9,401 bases of DNA from an uncultured Porphyromonadaceae bacterium (lineage in GTDB: Bacteria; Bacteroidota; Bacteroidia; Bacteroidales; Muribaculaceae). The stretch is taken from contig CAMWRO010000088.1 in assembly GCA_947176615.1 (NCBI GenBank), forward strand, positions 1-9,401. The letters are read 5' to 3'. The notes below the pieces were generated by a model that did not search any database, was not told the DNA's origin, and worked only from the letters and a program-made list of their open reading frames with translations. The position numbers and the translations under genes are program-made. Positions 1 through 6,971 of this stretch are shown here, piece after piece (the first letter of the stretch is position 1; the number at the start of each line of letters is the position of its first letter).

Positions 1-2031
1 GGTAGCAGCTATATCTATTGGTCGGGGATGGGTCTGAAAGGGGCGAAATTGAAGGATAACATGATGGATCTTGACGGCGAACCGGTAGCTATAGACAATC
101 TTCCTGACGGATTTAAAGAGGGACCGTTTGCTTTTAAGCGTAATGGCAAATATTATTTTACGTTCCCTTGGGTAAAAGACAAGACTGAGACTCTTGCATA
201 TGCGATGAGTGATGCTCCGCTCGGTCCCTACGAGTTCAAGGGGTTGATAATGGATGAATCGCCTACTGGATGCTGGACCAATCATCATTCTATCGTGGAA
301 TACAATAATCAATGGTATCTGTTTTACCACCATAACGATTATTCACCAAAATTTGATAAAAACAGGTCGGTGCGCATTGATTCTCTTTCGTTTAACCCTG
401 ACGGGACAATCAGGAAAGTCACACCGACATTGCGCGGTGTGGGAGTGACTGATGCGCGCAGCCGCATTCAAATAGACCGTTATAGCGACATTTCGTCCAA
501 AAGGGCGGCTATCGGCTATATTGACAGCAATAATTATTTTGCCGGTTGGAAAACCGTAATGAAACGTCAGGGTGCATGGGTGAAGTATAATAATGTGGAT
601 TTCGGAACAAGCCCTGTCGCGTCAGTTACTGCCCGTGTTTGTGCCCCCTCCGGAGGACGGCTCTGTGTCGGAATATACAATCAACGCAGCAAGGCGGTTT
701 TAGCCGAGATAAATATCCCTGCGTCCACGTCATGGCAGAATGTCACCGTGCCGGTTACGGGCAATTCGGTCGAAGGAGTCCATGACTTGTGGGTCGAATT
801 GAAGTCGGGCCGGAATGTTGAGATAGACTGGGTGGGCTTTGACGCTCTACCGTGGCTTGAAGGGGCTATGAAAACCGGTAAATATCGCAATCTGTTTGTC
901 GAAATGGGGTATCGGCCCGATATGGTTTCTGCAAAACTCGACTCAATGTATAACGCTCTTTTTCACGGGCCCGACAGAGTGTATTTTGAAGTGGGTGATT
1001 CGATGGCCTATATCAGTGACCTGAAAAATAACGACGTGCGCACCGAGGGTATGTCCTATGGTATGATGATTGCGGCACAGCTGGATAAAAAAGATGTTTT
1101 TGACCGTCTGTGGCGATGGGCCAAGATGTACATGCAGCACAATGACGGCAGTGACCGGGACGGTTATTTCGCTTGGAGTTGCAAGACCGACGGAACTCCC
1201 AATGCTCACGGTTCGGCATCGGACGGAGAGCTATATTTCGTAACGTCCCTGATATTCGCCTCCAATCGCTGGGGCAATGCGTCGGGGATTGACTATCTTG
1301 CCGAGGCCCGTAACATCATTGACGCATCAATGCTTAAAACGGGAAAACGTCATGCCTCACCGTTTATAAATATAGAGACACGGCTGATTACATTTACTCC
1401 CGATAAATGGGGCAGCCGTTTTACCGACCCGTCTTATCACATCCCTGTGTTTTATGAAATATGGGCCAAATGGCTGAATGACGGCCGTAGCGAGTTCTGG
1501 CAGGAATGTGCCGACCGTAGCCGCGCCTACCTCCATTCGTGTGTTCATCCTGAAACAGGTCTAACACCCGATTACAGTAATTATGACGGGTCTTTGCTGA
1601 ACTGCGGCCACATCATCGGTGATGCGTTCCGCTTTGATTCTTGGCGTGTTCCGTTAAATATTGCTATTGATTATGCTTGGTCTTGTTCCGACGGTAAGTG
1701 GCAGCGTGATTATGCCGACCGCGTTCAGAAATTTTTCTACGAAAAAGGCATTGACGATTATGTCGATCAATATAATGTTGACGGGAGCGATGTCGAGCAG
1801 ATTCTTGGAGCAGGCGGCTATACCAGATTGCGCCATTCGACAGGGTTGGTCGCCACGATGGCGGCTGTGTCGATTGCGGCCAACGACGGGAAAAGCAAGG
1901 AATTTGTCAAGAGGTTGTGGCATAGCCGTCATGAGCCTTATGAGGATGGCTATTTCGACGCATACTATGACGGCTTGCTGCGGCTGTTCTCGTTCATGTT
2001 ATTAAGCGGTAACTATCAGATAATAGAATAA
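1..2031 (+). CDS. GH43-CBM6-GH8 trimodular xylan-degrading enzyme, 5'-truncated
   Basis: The reading frame is open from base 1 (GSSYIYWSG precedes the first Met at base 28), so the start and the front half of the GH43 domain lie left of the window. Numbering from that Met: residues 1-142 are the C-terminal half of a GH43 five-bladed propeller, with the general-acid Glu31 in an EGP motif and the NHHS...WYLFYHH blade. Residues about 145-275 are a CBM6-type beta-sandwich (GAWVKYNNVDF, TSWQN, DWVGF). Residues about 285-667 are a GH8 (alpha/alpha)6 domain with putative general acid Glu340 (TEGMSYGMM), Asp399 (ASDGE) and catalytic base Asp537 (FRFDSWR). Spacings of 59 and 197 residues fit reducing-end xylose-releasing exo-oligoxylanases of GH8. 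Inferred role: the GH43 removes xylose or arabinose from non-reducing ends or side chains, while GH8 trims xylose from the reducing end. It heads the four-gene run in this window. The GH43 base and pKa-modulating Asp are off the edge, so GH43 activity cannot be judged. Confidence 0.9.
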   Translation, partial: GSSYIYWSGMGLKGAKLKDNMMDLDGEPVAIDNLPDGFKEGPFAFKRNGKYYFTFPWVKDKTETLAYAMSDAPLGPYEFKGLIMDESPTGCWTNHHSIVEYNNQWYLFYHHNDYSPKFDKNRSVRIDSLSFNPDGTIRKVTPTLRGVGVTDARSRIQIDRYSDISSKRAAIGYIDSNNYFAGWKTVMKRQGAWVKYNNVDFGTSPVASVTARVCAPSGGRLCVGIYNQRSKAVLAEINIPASTSWQNVTVPVTGNSVEGVHDLWVELKSGRNVEIDWVGFDALPWLEGAMKTGKYRNLFVEMGYRPDMVSAKLDSMYNALFHGPDRVYFEVGDSMAYISDLKNNDVRTEGMSYGMMIAAQLDKKDVFDRLWRWAKMYMQHNDGSDRDGYFAWSCKTDGTPNAHGSASDGELYFVTSLIFASNRWGNASGIDYLAEARNIIDASMLKTGKRHASPFINIETRLITFTPDKWGSRFTDPSYHIPVFYEIWAKWLNDGRSEFWQECADRSRAYLHSCVHPETGLTPDYSNYDGSLLNCGHIIGDAFRFDSWRVPLNIAIDYAWSCSDGKWQRDYADRVQKFFYEKGIDDYVDQYNVDGSDVEQILGAGGYTRLRHSTGLVATMAAVSIAANDGKSKEFVKRLWHSRHEPYEDGYFDAYYDGLLRLFSFMLLSGNYQIIE

Positions 2032-2045
2032 TAACTTCAGAAATC

Positions 2046-3101
2046 ATGAAATCCAACATCATTATTCCGTGCGCGCTTGTGATTCTGAGCGCATGTGGAG
2101 GAACGACAAACAAGACTGACAACTCTGTTTCAGAAACGGAAAATGCACGGCAATTTGTATATGCCGGCAATCCCCTTATCAGAGACAAATTTACTGCCGA
2201 CCCTGCTCCGATGGTGCATGACGGTAAACTCTATCTCTATGTAGGCCATGACGAGTATTACGCCGGTCAGGACAGCGCATCGGGAGGAAAAGAATTCAAT
2301 ATAACCGAATGGCTGTGTTATTCAACCGAAGATATGAAAACATGGACTGACCACGGTCCGGTTTTGAAACCGACTGATTTTAAGTGGGCCGTAGGGGAGG
2401 CATGGGCATCCCAAGTTGTTGAAAAAGATGGTAAATTCTATTATTATACCACAGTGCAGGCCGGAGAGCCTTGGGTCGGGAAGGCGGTAGGCGTCGCGGT
2501 GAGCGATTCGCCCACGGGGCCGTTTGTCGATGCGATAGGGAAACCTCTTGTCAGCGATGATATGACCGACAACGGTAAGCGTGGTTGGTGGAACGATATT
2601 GACCCAACCGTATTGATTGACGGGGATGACGCATGGTTGTGCTGGGGCAATGGAACTTGCTTTCTTGCGAAACTGAAACCTAATATGATTGAGATTGACG
2701 GGGAAATCGAAGTGGTTGAACTGCCGGGATATGTCGAAGGCCCGTGGCTTCATAAGTACAACGATACCTATTACCTCACATATGCTTCAATGGGTCCCGG
2801 GAAAGAAACAATTTCCTATGCGACCGCGCCATCGATGAAAGGCCCTTGGACGCCGCAGGGAGAACTGACGGGTGTCGCTCAGAACAGTTTCACGATTCAT
2901 CCCGGAATCATTGAGTTCAACGGCACATGGTATCTGTTCTATCACAATGCAGTGCTTGAAATTGACGGCCACAAGGGGGCTATCGGCCGTAGGTCAGTAT
3001 GTGTGGACACGTTGACCTATGACTCAGTTACCGGGTTGATGAATCCGGTAGTTCAGAAGGTTGCAAAAGAGTTTACTGTCGATAACGAGATTGCGCGATG
3101 A
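2046..3101 (+). CDS. GH43 glycoside hydrolase lipoprotein (beta-xylosidase / alpha-L-arabinofuranosidase type)
   Basis: A 351-residue single-domain GH43 enzyme. The N-terminus carries a lipoprotein signal with lipobox LSAC and lipidated Cys17, so it is membrane anchored, facing the periplasm or cell surface. The propeller starts near residue 45. The GH43 triad is visible: general base Asp52 (TADPAP), pKa modulator Asp186 (NDIDPTV) and general acid Glu231 (VEGPWL). The late blade TIHPGIIEFNGTWYLFYH parallels the matching blade of the upstream fusion protein, so the two are paralogous domains. GH43 enzymes of this type act on xylo-oligosaccharides or arabinose side chains; the exact substrate and subfamily cannot be fixed by eye. 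The ATG lies 14 bp after the upstream stop, without a Shine-Dalgarno sequence, and the stop overlaps the next start by 4 bp (ATGA). Length is typical for a minimal GH43. Confidence 0.92.
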   Translation: MKSNIIIPCALVILSACGGTTNKTDNSVSETENARQFVYAGNPLIRDKFTADPAPMVHDGKLYLYVGHDEYYAGQDSASGGKEFNITEWLCYSTEDMKTWTDHGPVLKPTDFKWAVGEAWASQVVEKDGKFYYYTTVQAGEPWVGKAVGVAVSDSPTGPFVDAIGKPLVSDDMTDNGKRGWWNDIDPTVLIDGDDAWLCWGNGTCFLAKLKPNMIEIDGEIEVVELPGYVEGPWLHKYNDTYYLTYASMGPGKETISYATAPSMKGPWTPQGELTGVAQNSFTIHPGIIEFNGTWYLFYHNAVLEIDGHKGAIGRRSVCVDTLTYDSVTGLMNPVVQKVAKEFTVDNEIAR

Positions 3102-3844
3102 ACATGATAACCCGATTATTGCTCGCGGTTACAGCCTTAGGAGCGCTATCCGCGGCTACCGCTCAAAATCAACCCCGGCATAGCGGTGATAATTTCCCGC
3201 CTCCCCGGCAGGCTGATTACGAAATCCAAACACCGACTCGCCTTGAAGATTATTTTTCAAAAAGTGTGTCGGGAGCGATTTCGCCTGATAATGACGGATT
3301 TATCGGGAGATGGACCATACTGGAACCGATAAGCAAACCCAACAGGAGCAACACTGTCTTCACTGACTCTTATCTGAATCATGTCCTTGACTCGGTATAT
3401 TTCAAAGGCCAAATGACAGTCATACCGCGTGACGGCGACAAGGTTAAGGTAGATGGGAAGAAACTGATGTGGCACTCTCTCGACAGCAAGTTGTACAATG
3501 TGAAACTTTACCGTTTTGCTGCCGCTCTGAAAAAGCCGGTTTATGGAATTATATTTTGGGCCGTGACTGTGATTGACTGTCCCGAAGATATGGAAGGGGT
3601 GAGGCTGTCGGCCGGCTCCAATTCCGCCTCCAAGTGGTGGCTTGACGGAGAGGAAATCCTGATGCTGTCAGGAGACCGACGCATGGTGGCCGATAATGCC
3701 GCCTCGCGCCCGCTGACATTGACAAAAGGGAAACATGTGTTGCGTTGCGCGGTTATTAACGGACCCGGAATGAGTGATTTCTGTGTGCGGTTTATCGACA
3801 ATGACGGAAACCCGGTCAAAAACATATCAATCAGTAATCAATGA
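3098..3844 (+). CDS. Secreted xylan-PUL accessory protein with esterase-associated beta-sandwich module (no catalytic domain)
   Basis: A 248-residue protein with an SPI signal peptide (hydrophobic residues 6-20, ATA|Q cut near residue 22) that predicts a soluble periplasmic or secreted protein. Residues about 67-240 contain FIGRWTILEPI, NTVFTDSYL, WHSLDSK..NVKLYRF, then VRLSAGSNSASKWWLDGEE and LTKGKHVLRCAVINGPG. The last part has the look of PA14/galactose-binding-like sandwiches (a WWLDGEE loop, then a 'L-x-KGKHVL' strand). From memory this pattern occurs as an N-terminal or stand-alone module around acetylxylan esterases of Bacteroidota xylan loci; I could not verify this by search. No GxSxG or GDSL esterase motif is present, so an esterase label would not be justified. 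It overlaps both neighbours by 4 bp (ATGA), which implies translational coupling with two GH43 genes. Possible roles are carbohydrate binding or scaffolding; function is unknown. Confidence 0.75.
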   Translation: MNMITRLLLAVTALGALSAATAQNQPRHSGDNFPPPRQADYEIQTPTRLEDYFSKSVSGAISPDNDGFIGRWTILEPISKPNRSNTVFTDSYLNHVLDSVYFKGQMTVIPRDGDKVKVDGKKLMWHSLDSKLYNVKLYRFAAALKKPVYGIIFWAVTVIDCPEDMEGVRLSAGSNSASKWWLDGEEILMLSGDRRMVADNAASRPLTLTKGKHVLRCAVINGPGMSDFCVRFIDNDGNPVKNISISNQ

Positions 3845-5304
3845 AAAAGAGCATGAAATCCATATATTTACACTCGTCAGTCGCGTTAGTGGCCTTGTTG
3901 TTGTCAAGCCTGCCGCTGATGGCACAGACAGGAGCGCCCTATATCCATGATCCGTCCACGATAATGGAATGTGACGGGAAATACTATACATTCGGAACCG
4001 GAGGGGGCGGATTGATTTCGGAAGACGGATGGAACTGGCACGGCGGGGCCGAGCGTCCCGGAGGCGGGGCTGCGCCCGATGTCATCAAGATAGGTGACCG
4101 TTATCTGATTGCCTACAGCGCAACAGGAGGAGGACTGGGCGGTGGCCATGCGGGACGTGTCCTGACCATGTGGAACAAAACACTTGACTCGTCGTCACCT
4201 GATTTCCAATATACCGAGCCGGTTGAAGTCGCCAGTTCCCTTGATGATGAAGATTGCGACGCGATAGATGCCGGATTGCTCCTTGATCCTACAACCGGTC
4301 GTCTGTGGCTTTCCTACGGAACATATTTCGGATTTATCCGCATGGTTGAGCTTGACCCGGCCACGGGACGGCGAATGGAAGGCAACGAGCCGGTCAATGT
4401 CGCAATCGACTGTGAGGCAACTGACCTGATATACAGAGACGGATGGTATTATCTGCTCGGCACCCACGGCACATGCTGCGACGGGCCAAATTCGACATAC
4501 AACATAGTGGTGGGACGTTCCCGGAATGTGACAGGCCCGTATGTCGACAACATGGGGCGTGAAATGCTCAAAGGAGGCGGCAAAATGGTTATTGCGGCCC
4601 GAAACAGGAAAACCGGTCCGGGACATTTCGGGCGCTACATCGTGGACGACGGTGTAGAGAAAATGTCATTCCATTATGAGGCGGATTTTGACAGGGGAGG
4701 AAGAAGCGTACTTGCCATTTTGCCATTGCTGTGGAAAAATGACTGGCCCGTAGCCGGGGAGAACCTTCCTGACGGGACTTACGAAATCCAATCTGAACGC
4801 CGGGGATATGCGCTTGAACTTGCAGTAGACTTTGTCAGAATGGATGTGCCCCGTGTCCCGTTCTGGCAACCTGTGACCGAACCGGTCGAGCCGATTGAGT
4901 CACAGACACTCGAAGATGTGGCAGACACTTGGCCTGAAGGCGACATTGACATCCGTATAGGAGATTATATGTTCCGTCCTCATCAGCGATGGAACATATC
5001 GGCCATCAACGACTGTCCCGGATATCTCGGAGGTCAATATTATAAAATATTGATTGATGGCACAGAACGAGCTCTGGCAACCGCTCCTGACGCGACTGTC
5101 ACAACCGTCCCGAAATTCACAGGCGCACCGGAACAGTTGTGGCGTATCGACCAATTAACCGACGGGACCTACCGCATCATGCCGAAATATGTCGCCGGAC
5201 ATGATGAACCGCTGGCTTTGATTGCAGTCGCTGACAGTACACCCGCGCTGGGAAAATTTGATGCTGACAGTGACAATTCCAAGTGGACGTTTCACAATCA
5301 CTGA
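3841..5304 (+). CDS. GH43 arabinanase-like enzyme with C-terminal beta-trefoil-like region
   Basis: A 487-residue exported protein. The signal peptide spans residues 1-28 (LMA|Q cut) and there is no lipobox Cys. Residues about 31-305 form a GH43 propeller of the arabinanase-like kind: general base Asp37 (YIHDPST), pKa modulator Asp143 (DAIDAGLL), general acid Glu192 (CEATDL, followed by GWYYLLGTHGTCCDG), and a GPGH motif at 259-262 like the metal-ligand His region of arabinanases. Residues about 309-487 look like a ricin-type beta-trefoil: DGTYEIQS, EQLWRIDQLTDGTYRI and NSKWTF repeats with the QxW-like aromatic. Residues about 331-385 (PVTEPVEPIESQTLEDVADTW) form a long acidic insertion within it. 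Likely substrate is arabinan or arabinose-decorated xylan oligosaccharide; the exact activity is not deducible. The ATG overlaps the upstream TGA by 4 bp, and a strong hairpin follows 30 bp after the stop, so this is the last operon gene. Confidence 0.88.
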   Translation: MKKSMKSIYLHSSVALVALLLSSLPLMAQTGAPYIHDPSTIMECDGKYYTFGTGGGGLISEDGWNWHGGAERPGGGAAPDVIKIGDRYLIAYSATGGGLGGGHAGRVLTMWNKTLDSSSPDFQYTEPVEVASSLDDEDCDAIDAGLLLDPTTGRLWLSYGTYFGFIRMVELDPATGRRMEGNEPVNVAIDCEATDLIYRDGWYYLLGTHGTCCDGPNSTYNIVVGRSRNVTGPYVDNMGREMLKGGGKMVIAARNRKTGPGHFGRYIVDDGVEKMSFHYEADFDRGGRSVLAILPLLWKNDWPVAGENLPDGTYEIQSERRGYALELAVDFVRMDVPRVPFWQPVTEPVEPIESQTLEDVADTWPEGDIDIRIGDYMFRPHQRWNISAINDCPGYLGGQYYKILIDGTERALATAPDATVTTVPKFTGAPEQLWRIDQLTDGTYRIMPKYVAGHDEPLALIAVADSTPALGKFDADSDNSKWTFHNH

Positions 5305-5334
5305 CAGGAGATTATAACATTGGGTTAGTATCGA

Positions 5335-5368
5335 AAAAGCCGTACTTGCATTAGTGAGTACGGCTTTT
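5335..5368 (+). terminator. Rho-independent-type terminator of the xylan PUL operon
   Basis: A perfect 12-bp stem (AAAAGCCGTACT at 5335-5346 pairing with AGTACGGCTTTT at 5357-5368) encloses a 10-nt loop. Three further inner pairs (two G-U wobbles and a C-G) can form. The 3' arm ends in TTTT. It lies 30 bp downstream of the last GH43 stop and before the nhaA promoter region. Because the arms start with A and end with T it could work in either direction, but only the + strand has a gene that needs it. Confidence 0.85.
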
Positions 5369-5416
5369 AGATATAGTTATTGATGACAAATAGGGTGATA
5401 TTTTCCAAAGTTTTTG

Positions 5417-5424
5417 TAACTTTG
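5417..5424 (+). promoter_or_regulatory. Putative Bacteroidota -7 promoter box for nhaA
   Basis: TAACTTTG matches the Bacteroides primary-sigma -7 consensus TAnnTTTG exactly. It is preceded by a T-rich run and lies about 75 bp before the nhaA ATG, placing a start site near 5430. The -33 element is weak: only GGTG at 5394-5397, with a 19-bp spacer, half-matches TTTG. The box lies just after the operon terminator, which supports a separate nhaA transcription unit. Confidence 0.6.
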
Positions 5425-5498
5425 CCGCCCTCAAAAGAACTAAAATTAGGATATATGTGTTAAAATTTTGCAATAACTATACGATATCAGAACCTATT

Positions 5499-6893
5499 AT
5501 GAATTCAACGTCTGTTTCAACTACCAAACCTAAAGGGGTATTTTATTCAGCTCGGCAAGCATTGAAGCGTCATGCTACGGGCGGAAATGTCTTGATCGGG
5601 GCCACGGTGCTGGCTCTTATTGTGGCCAACATACCCGGATTAAGCACACTTTACAATGAGTTTTGGACACAGGAAATACGCTTGCAGGTGGGCGATTTCA
5701 ATATATTTTCCCACGCCGGCCATCACATGAATCTTCTCCAGTTCATCAATGACGCATTGATGGCTGTGTTCTTTTTCACAATCGGACTTGAAATAAAGCG
5801 CGAAGTCCTTGTGGGTGAATTGTCCTCATTCCGTCAGGCGTTGCTCCCTGTTATGGGGGCTGTCGGTGGAATGATTTTCCCGGTATTGATTTATTTTGTG
5901 TTGAGCTATGGTACCGATTACATTGACGGTGCTGCAATCCCGATGGCGACTGATATTGCGTTTTCGTTGGGAATACTCGCCATTCTTGGTTCCCGTGTGC
6001 CAATATCGCTGAAGATTTTCCTGACAACGCTTGCCGTTGTTGACGACATCGGCGGTATCATTGTCATCGCGACATGCTACTCCACGGGAATTGAATGGAT
6101 GTTTTTGCTTTATGCGGCCGCTGCTTTTGCGGTGCTGCTGCTTGGAGCAAAACTGGGCGTGCAGAGCAAACTTTTCTATGTCATTGTCGGCGCGGTCGTA
6201 TGGTTCTGTTTCCTGAACTCAGGCATACATCCGACAATTGCCGGTGTCCTTGTCGCGTTCTGCGTCCCTGCGACTCCGGTCTATGATCCTGAGAAATATG
6301 TAAAGAAGATACGAAAGGCTATTGCCAATTTTAACGAGGAGGATGATGAAACGCTCAACCGCCGCACAATTCTGAGTCATGACCAGCTTGACTGGCTCAA
6401 ACAGGTGGAATCGGCATCGGATAAGGTCATCTCGCCGCTTCAGGATCTTGAAGACTCGTTGCATTCCATCACTAACTTTGTGATTATACCCATATTTGCA
6501 TTTGCTAATGCCGGTATATACCTTCTTGACATTGAACCTTCGACAATTGTCGAAGGTATCAGTCTCGCAATCATACTGGGTCTTGTAATCGGCAAATTTG
6601 TCGGGATTTTGCTGTTCTCATGGATAACGGTGAAATTAAAATGGGCTCCGATGCCTGAACATGCCGACTGGAAGATGATGGCCTCAATCGCTATGCTTGG
6701 CGGTATCGGTTTCACTGTTTCTCTGTTTATTGCCAACCTGTCGTTTGCCGGACTTGGAGAACATGGTGACTATCTGTTGAATCATGCCAAAATCGGTATT
6801 GTTGTAGGCTCATTGTTATCGGGACTGATAGCGTTCCTGCTGCTAAGTCATTTCCTCCCTGCAACAGGCGAGCATAAAGATGAAGACGATTGA
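5499..6893 (+). CDS. nhaA: Na+/H+ antiporter NhaA
   Basis: An inner-membrane electrogenic Na+(Li+)/H+ exchanger for sodium and pH homeostasis. The open frame extends upstream to a GTG at 5457, but the ATG at 5499 (MNSTSVS) is preferred because the family homology begins soon after it; this gives 464 residues. Family hallmarks are clear: DALMAVFFFTIGLEIKRE (86-102), the ion-site helix with Asp152 (PMATDIAFSLGILAILGSR) and the paired Asp182-Asp183 (LAVVDDIGGI), matching E. coli Asp133 and Asp163/Asp164. NSGIHPTIAGV, PIFAFANAG, the helix with Lys366 (VIGKFVG) and MLGGIGFTVSLF also fit. Residues about 262-322 form a hydrophilic, partly acidic loop, longer than in E. coli NhaA, which explains the greater length. 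A short acidic tail (EHKDEDD) ends it. It has its own promoter and is not part of the PUL upstream. Confidence 0.96.
   Translation: MNSTSVSTTKPKGVFYSARQALKRHATGGNVLIGATVLALIVANIPGLSTLYNEFWTQEIRLQVGDFNIFSHAGHHMNLLQFINDALMAVFFFTIGLEIKREVLVGELSSFRQALLPVMGAVGGMIFPVLIYFVLSYGTDYIDGAAIPMATDIAFSLGILAILGSRVPISLKIFLTTLAVVDDIGGIIVIATCYSTGIEWMFLLYAAAAFAVLLLGAKLGVQSKLFYVIVGAVVWFCFLNSGIHPTIAGVLVAFCVPATPVYDPEKYVKKIRKAIANFNEEDDETLNRRTILSHDQLDWLKQVESASDKVISPLQDLEDSLHSITNFVIIPIFAFANAGIYLLDIEPSTIVEGISLAIILGLVIGKFVGILLFSWITVKLKWAPMPEHADWKMMASIAMLGGIGFTVSLFIANLSFAGLGEHGDYLLNHAKIGIVVGSLLSGLIAFLLLSHFLPATGEHKDEDD
6536..6557. repeat. Perfect 22-bp palindrome inside nhaA
   Basis: The half-site ACCTTCGACAA is followed without a spacer by its exact reverse complement. 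It encodes the EPSTIVEG stretch (residues 346-353) between two membrane helices of NhaA. A perfect palindrome of this length is not expected by chance in a window this size (about 0.002 expected under equal base use). Its role is unknown. Confidence 0.8.
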
Positions 6894-6902
6894 TTAAGAG
6901 AG

Positions 6903-6958
6903 TCCATATAAAAAGCGTGGCGATTGTACCGGTACAGTCGCCACGCTTTTTATATGGA
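6903..6958. terminator. Bidirectional terminator between nhaA and the DUF362 gene
   Basis: Two 28-nt arms (6903-6930 and 6931-6958) are reverse complements except for one position, 6924/6937, which forms a T-G wobble on the + strand transcript. The arms include TATAAAAAGCGTGGCGA and its complement, so both transcripts end a GC-rich stem with a run of five U. It starts 9 bp after the nhaA stop and ends 13 bp before the stop of the converging minus-strand gene, as expected of a shared terminator. Confidence 0.93.
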
Positions 6959-6971
6959 TTTTATGGACAAA

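Noticed and set aside
1661..2005. 114-residue plus-strand frame inside the GH8 domain
   Set aside because: Out-of-frame overlap with the conserved GH8 C-terminal half, which has intact motifs to its stop.
2322..2753. 143-residue open frame on the minus strand inside the GH43 lipoprotein gene
   Set aside because: It lies wholly antisense to a gene with complete catalytic motifs, shows no domain or signal peptide, and its composition reads like reverse-complement noise.
3098..3844. Calling the accessory protein an acetylxylan esterase
   Set aside because: No serine-hydrolase nucleophile motif or GDSL block is visible; only the accessory module resembles esterase-linked sequence.
4195..4626. 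143-residue minus-strand open frame inside the arabinanase-like GH43 gene
   Set aside because: Antisense shadow of a well-supported gene; no recognisable motif or start context.
5457..5498. GTG at 5457 as the nhaA start
   Set aside because: It would add 14 residues (MLKFCNNYTISEPI) with no family match; the ATG at 5499 gives a normal NhaA N-terminus.
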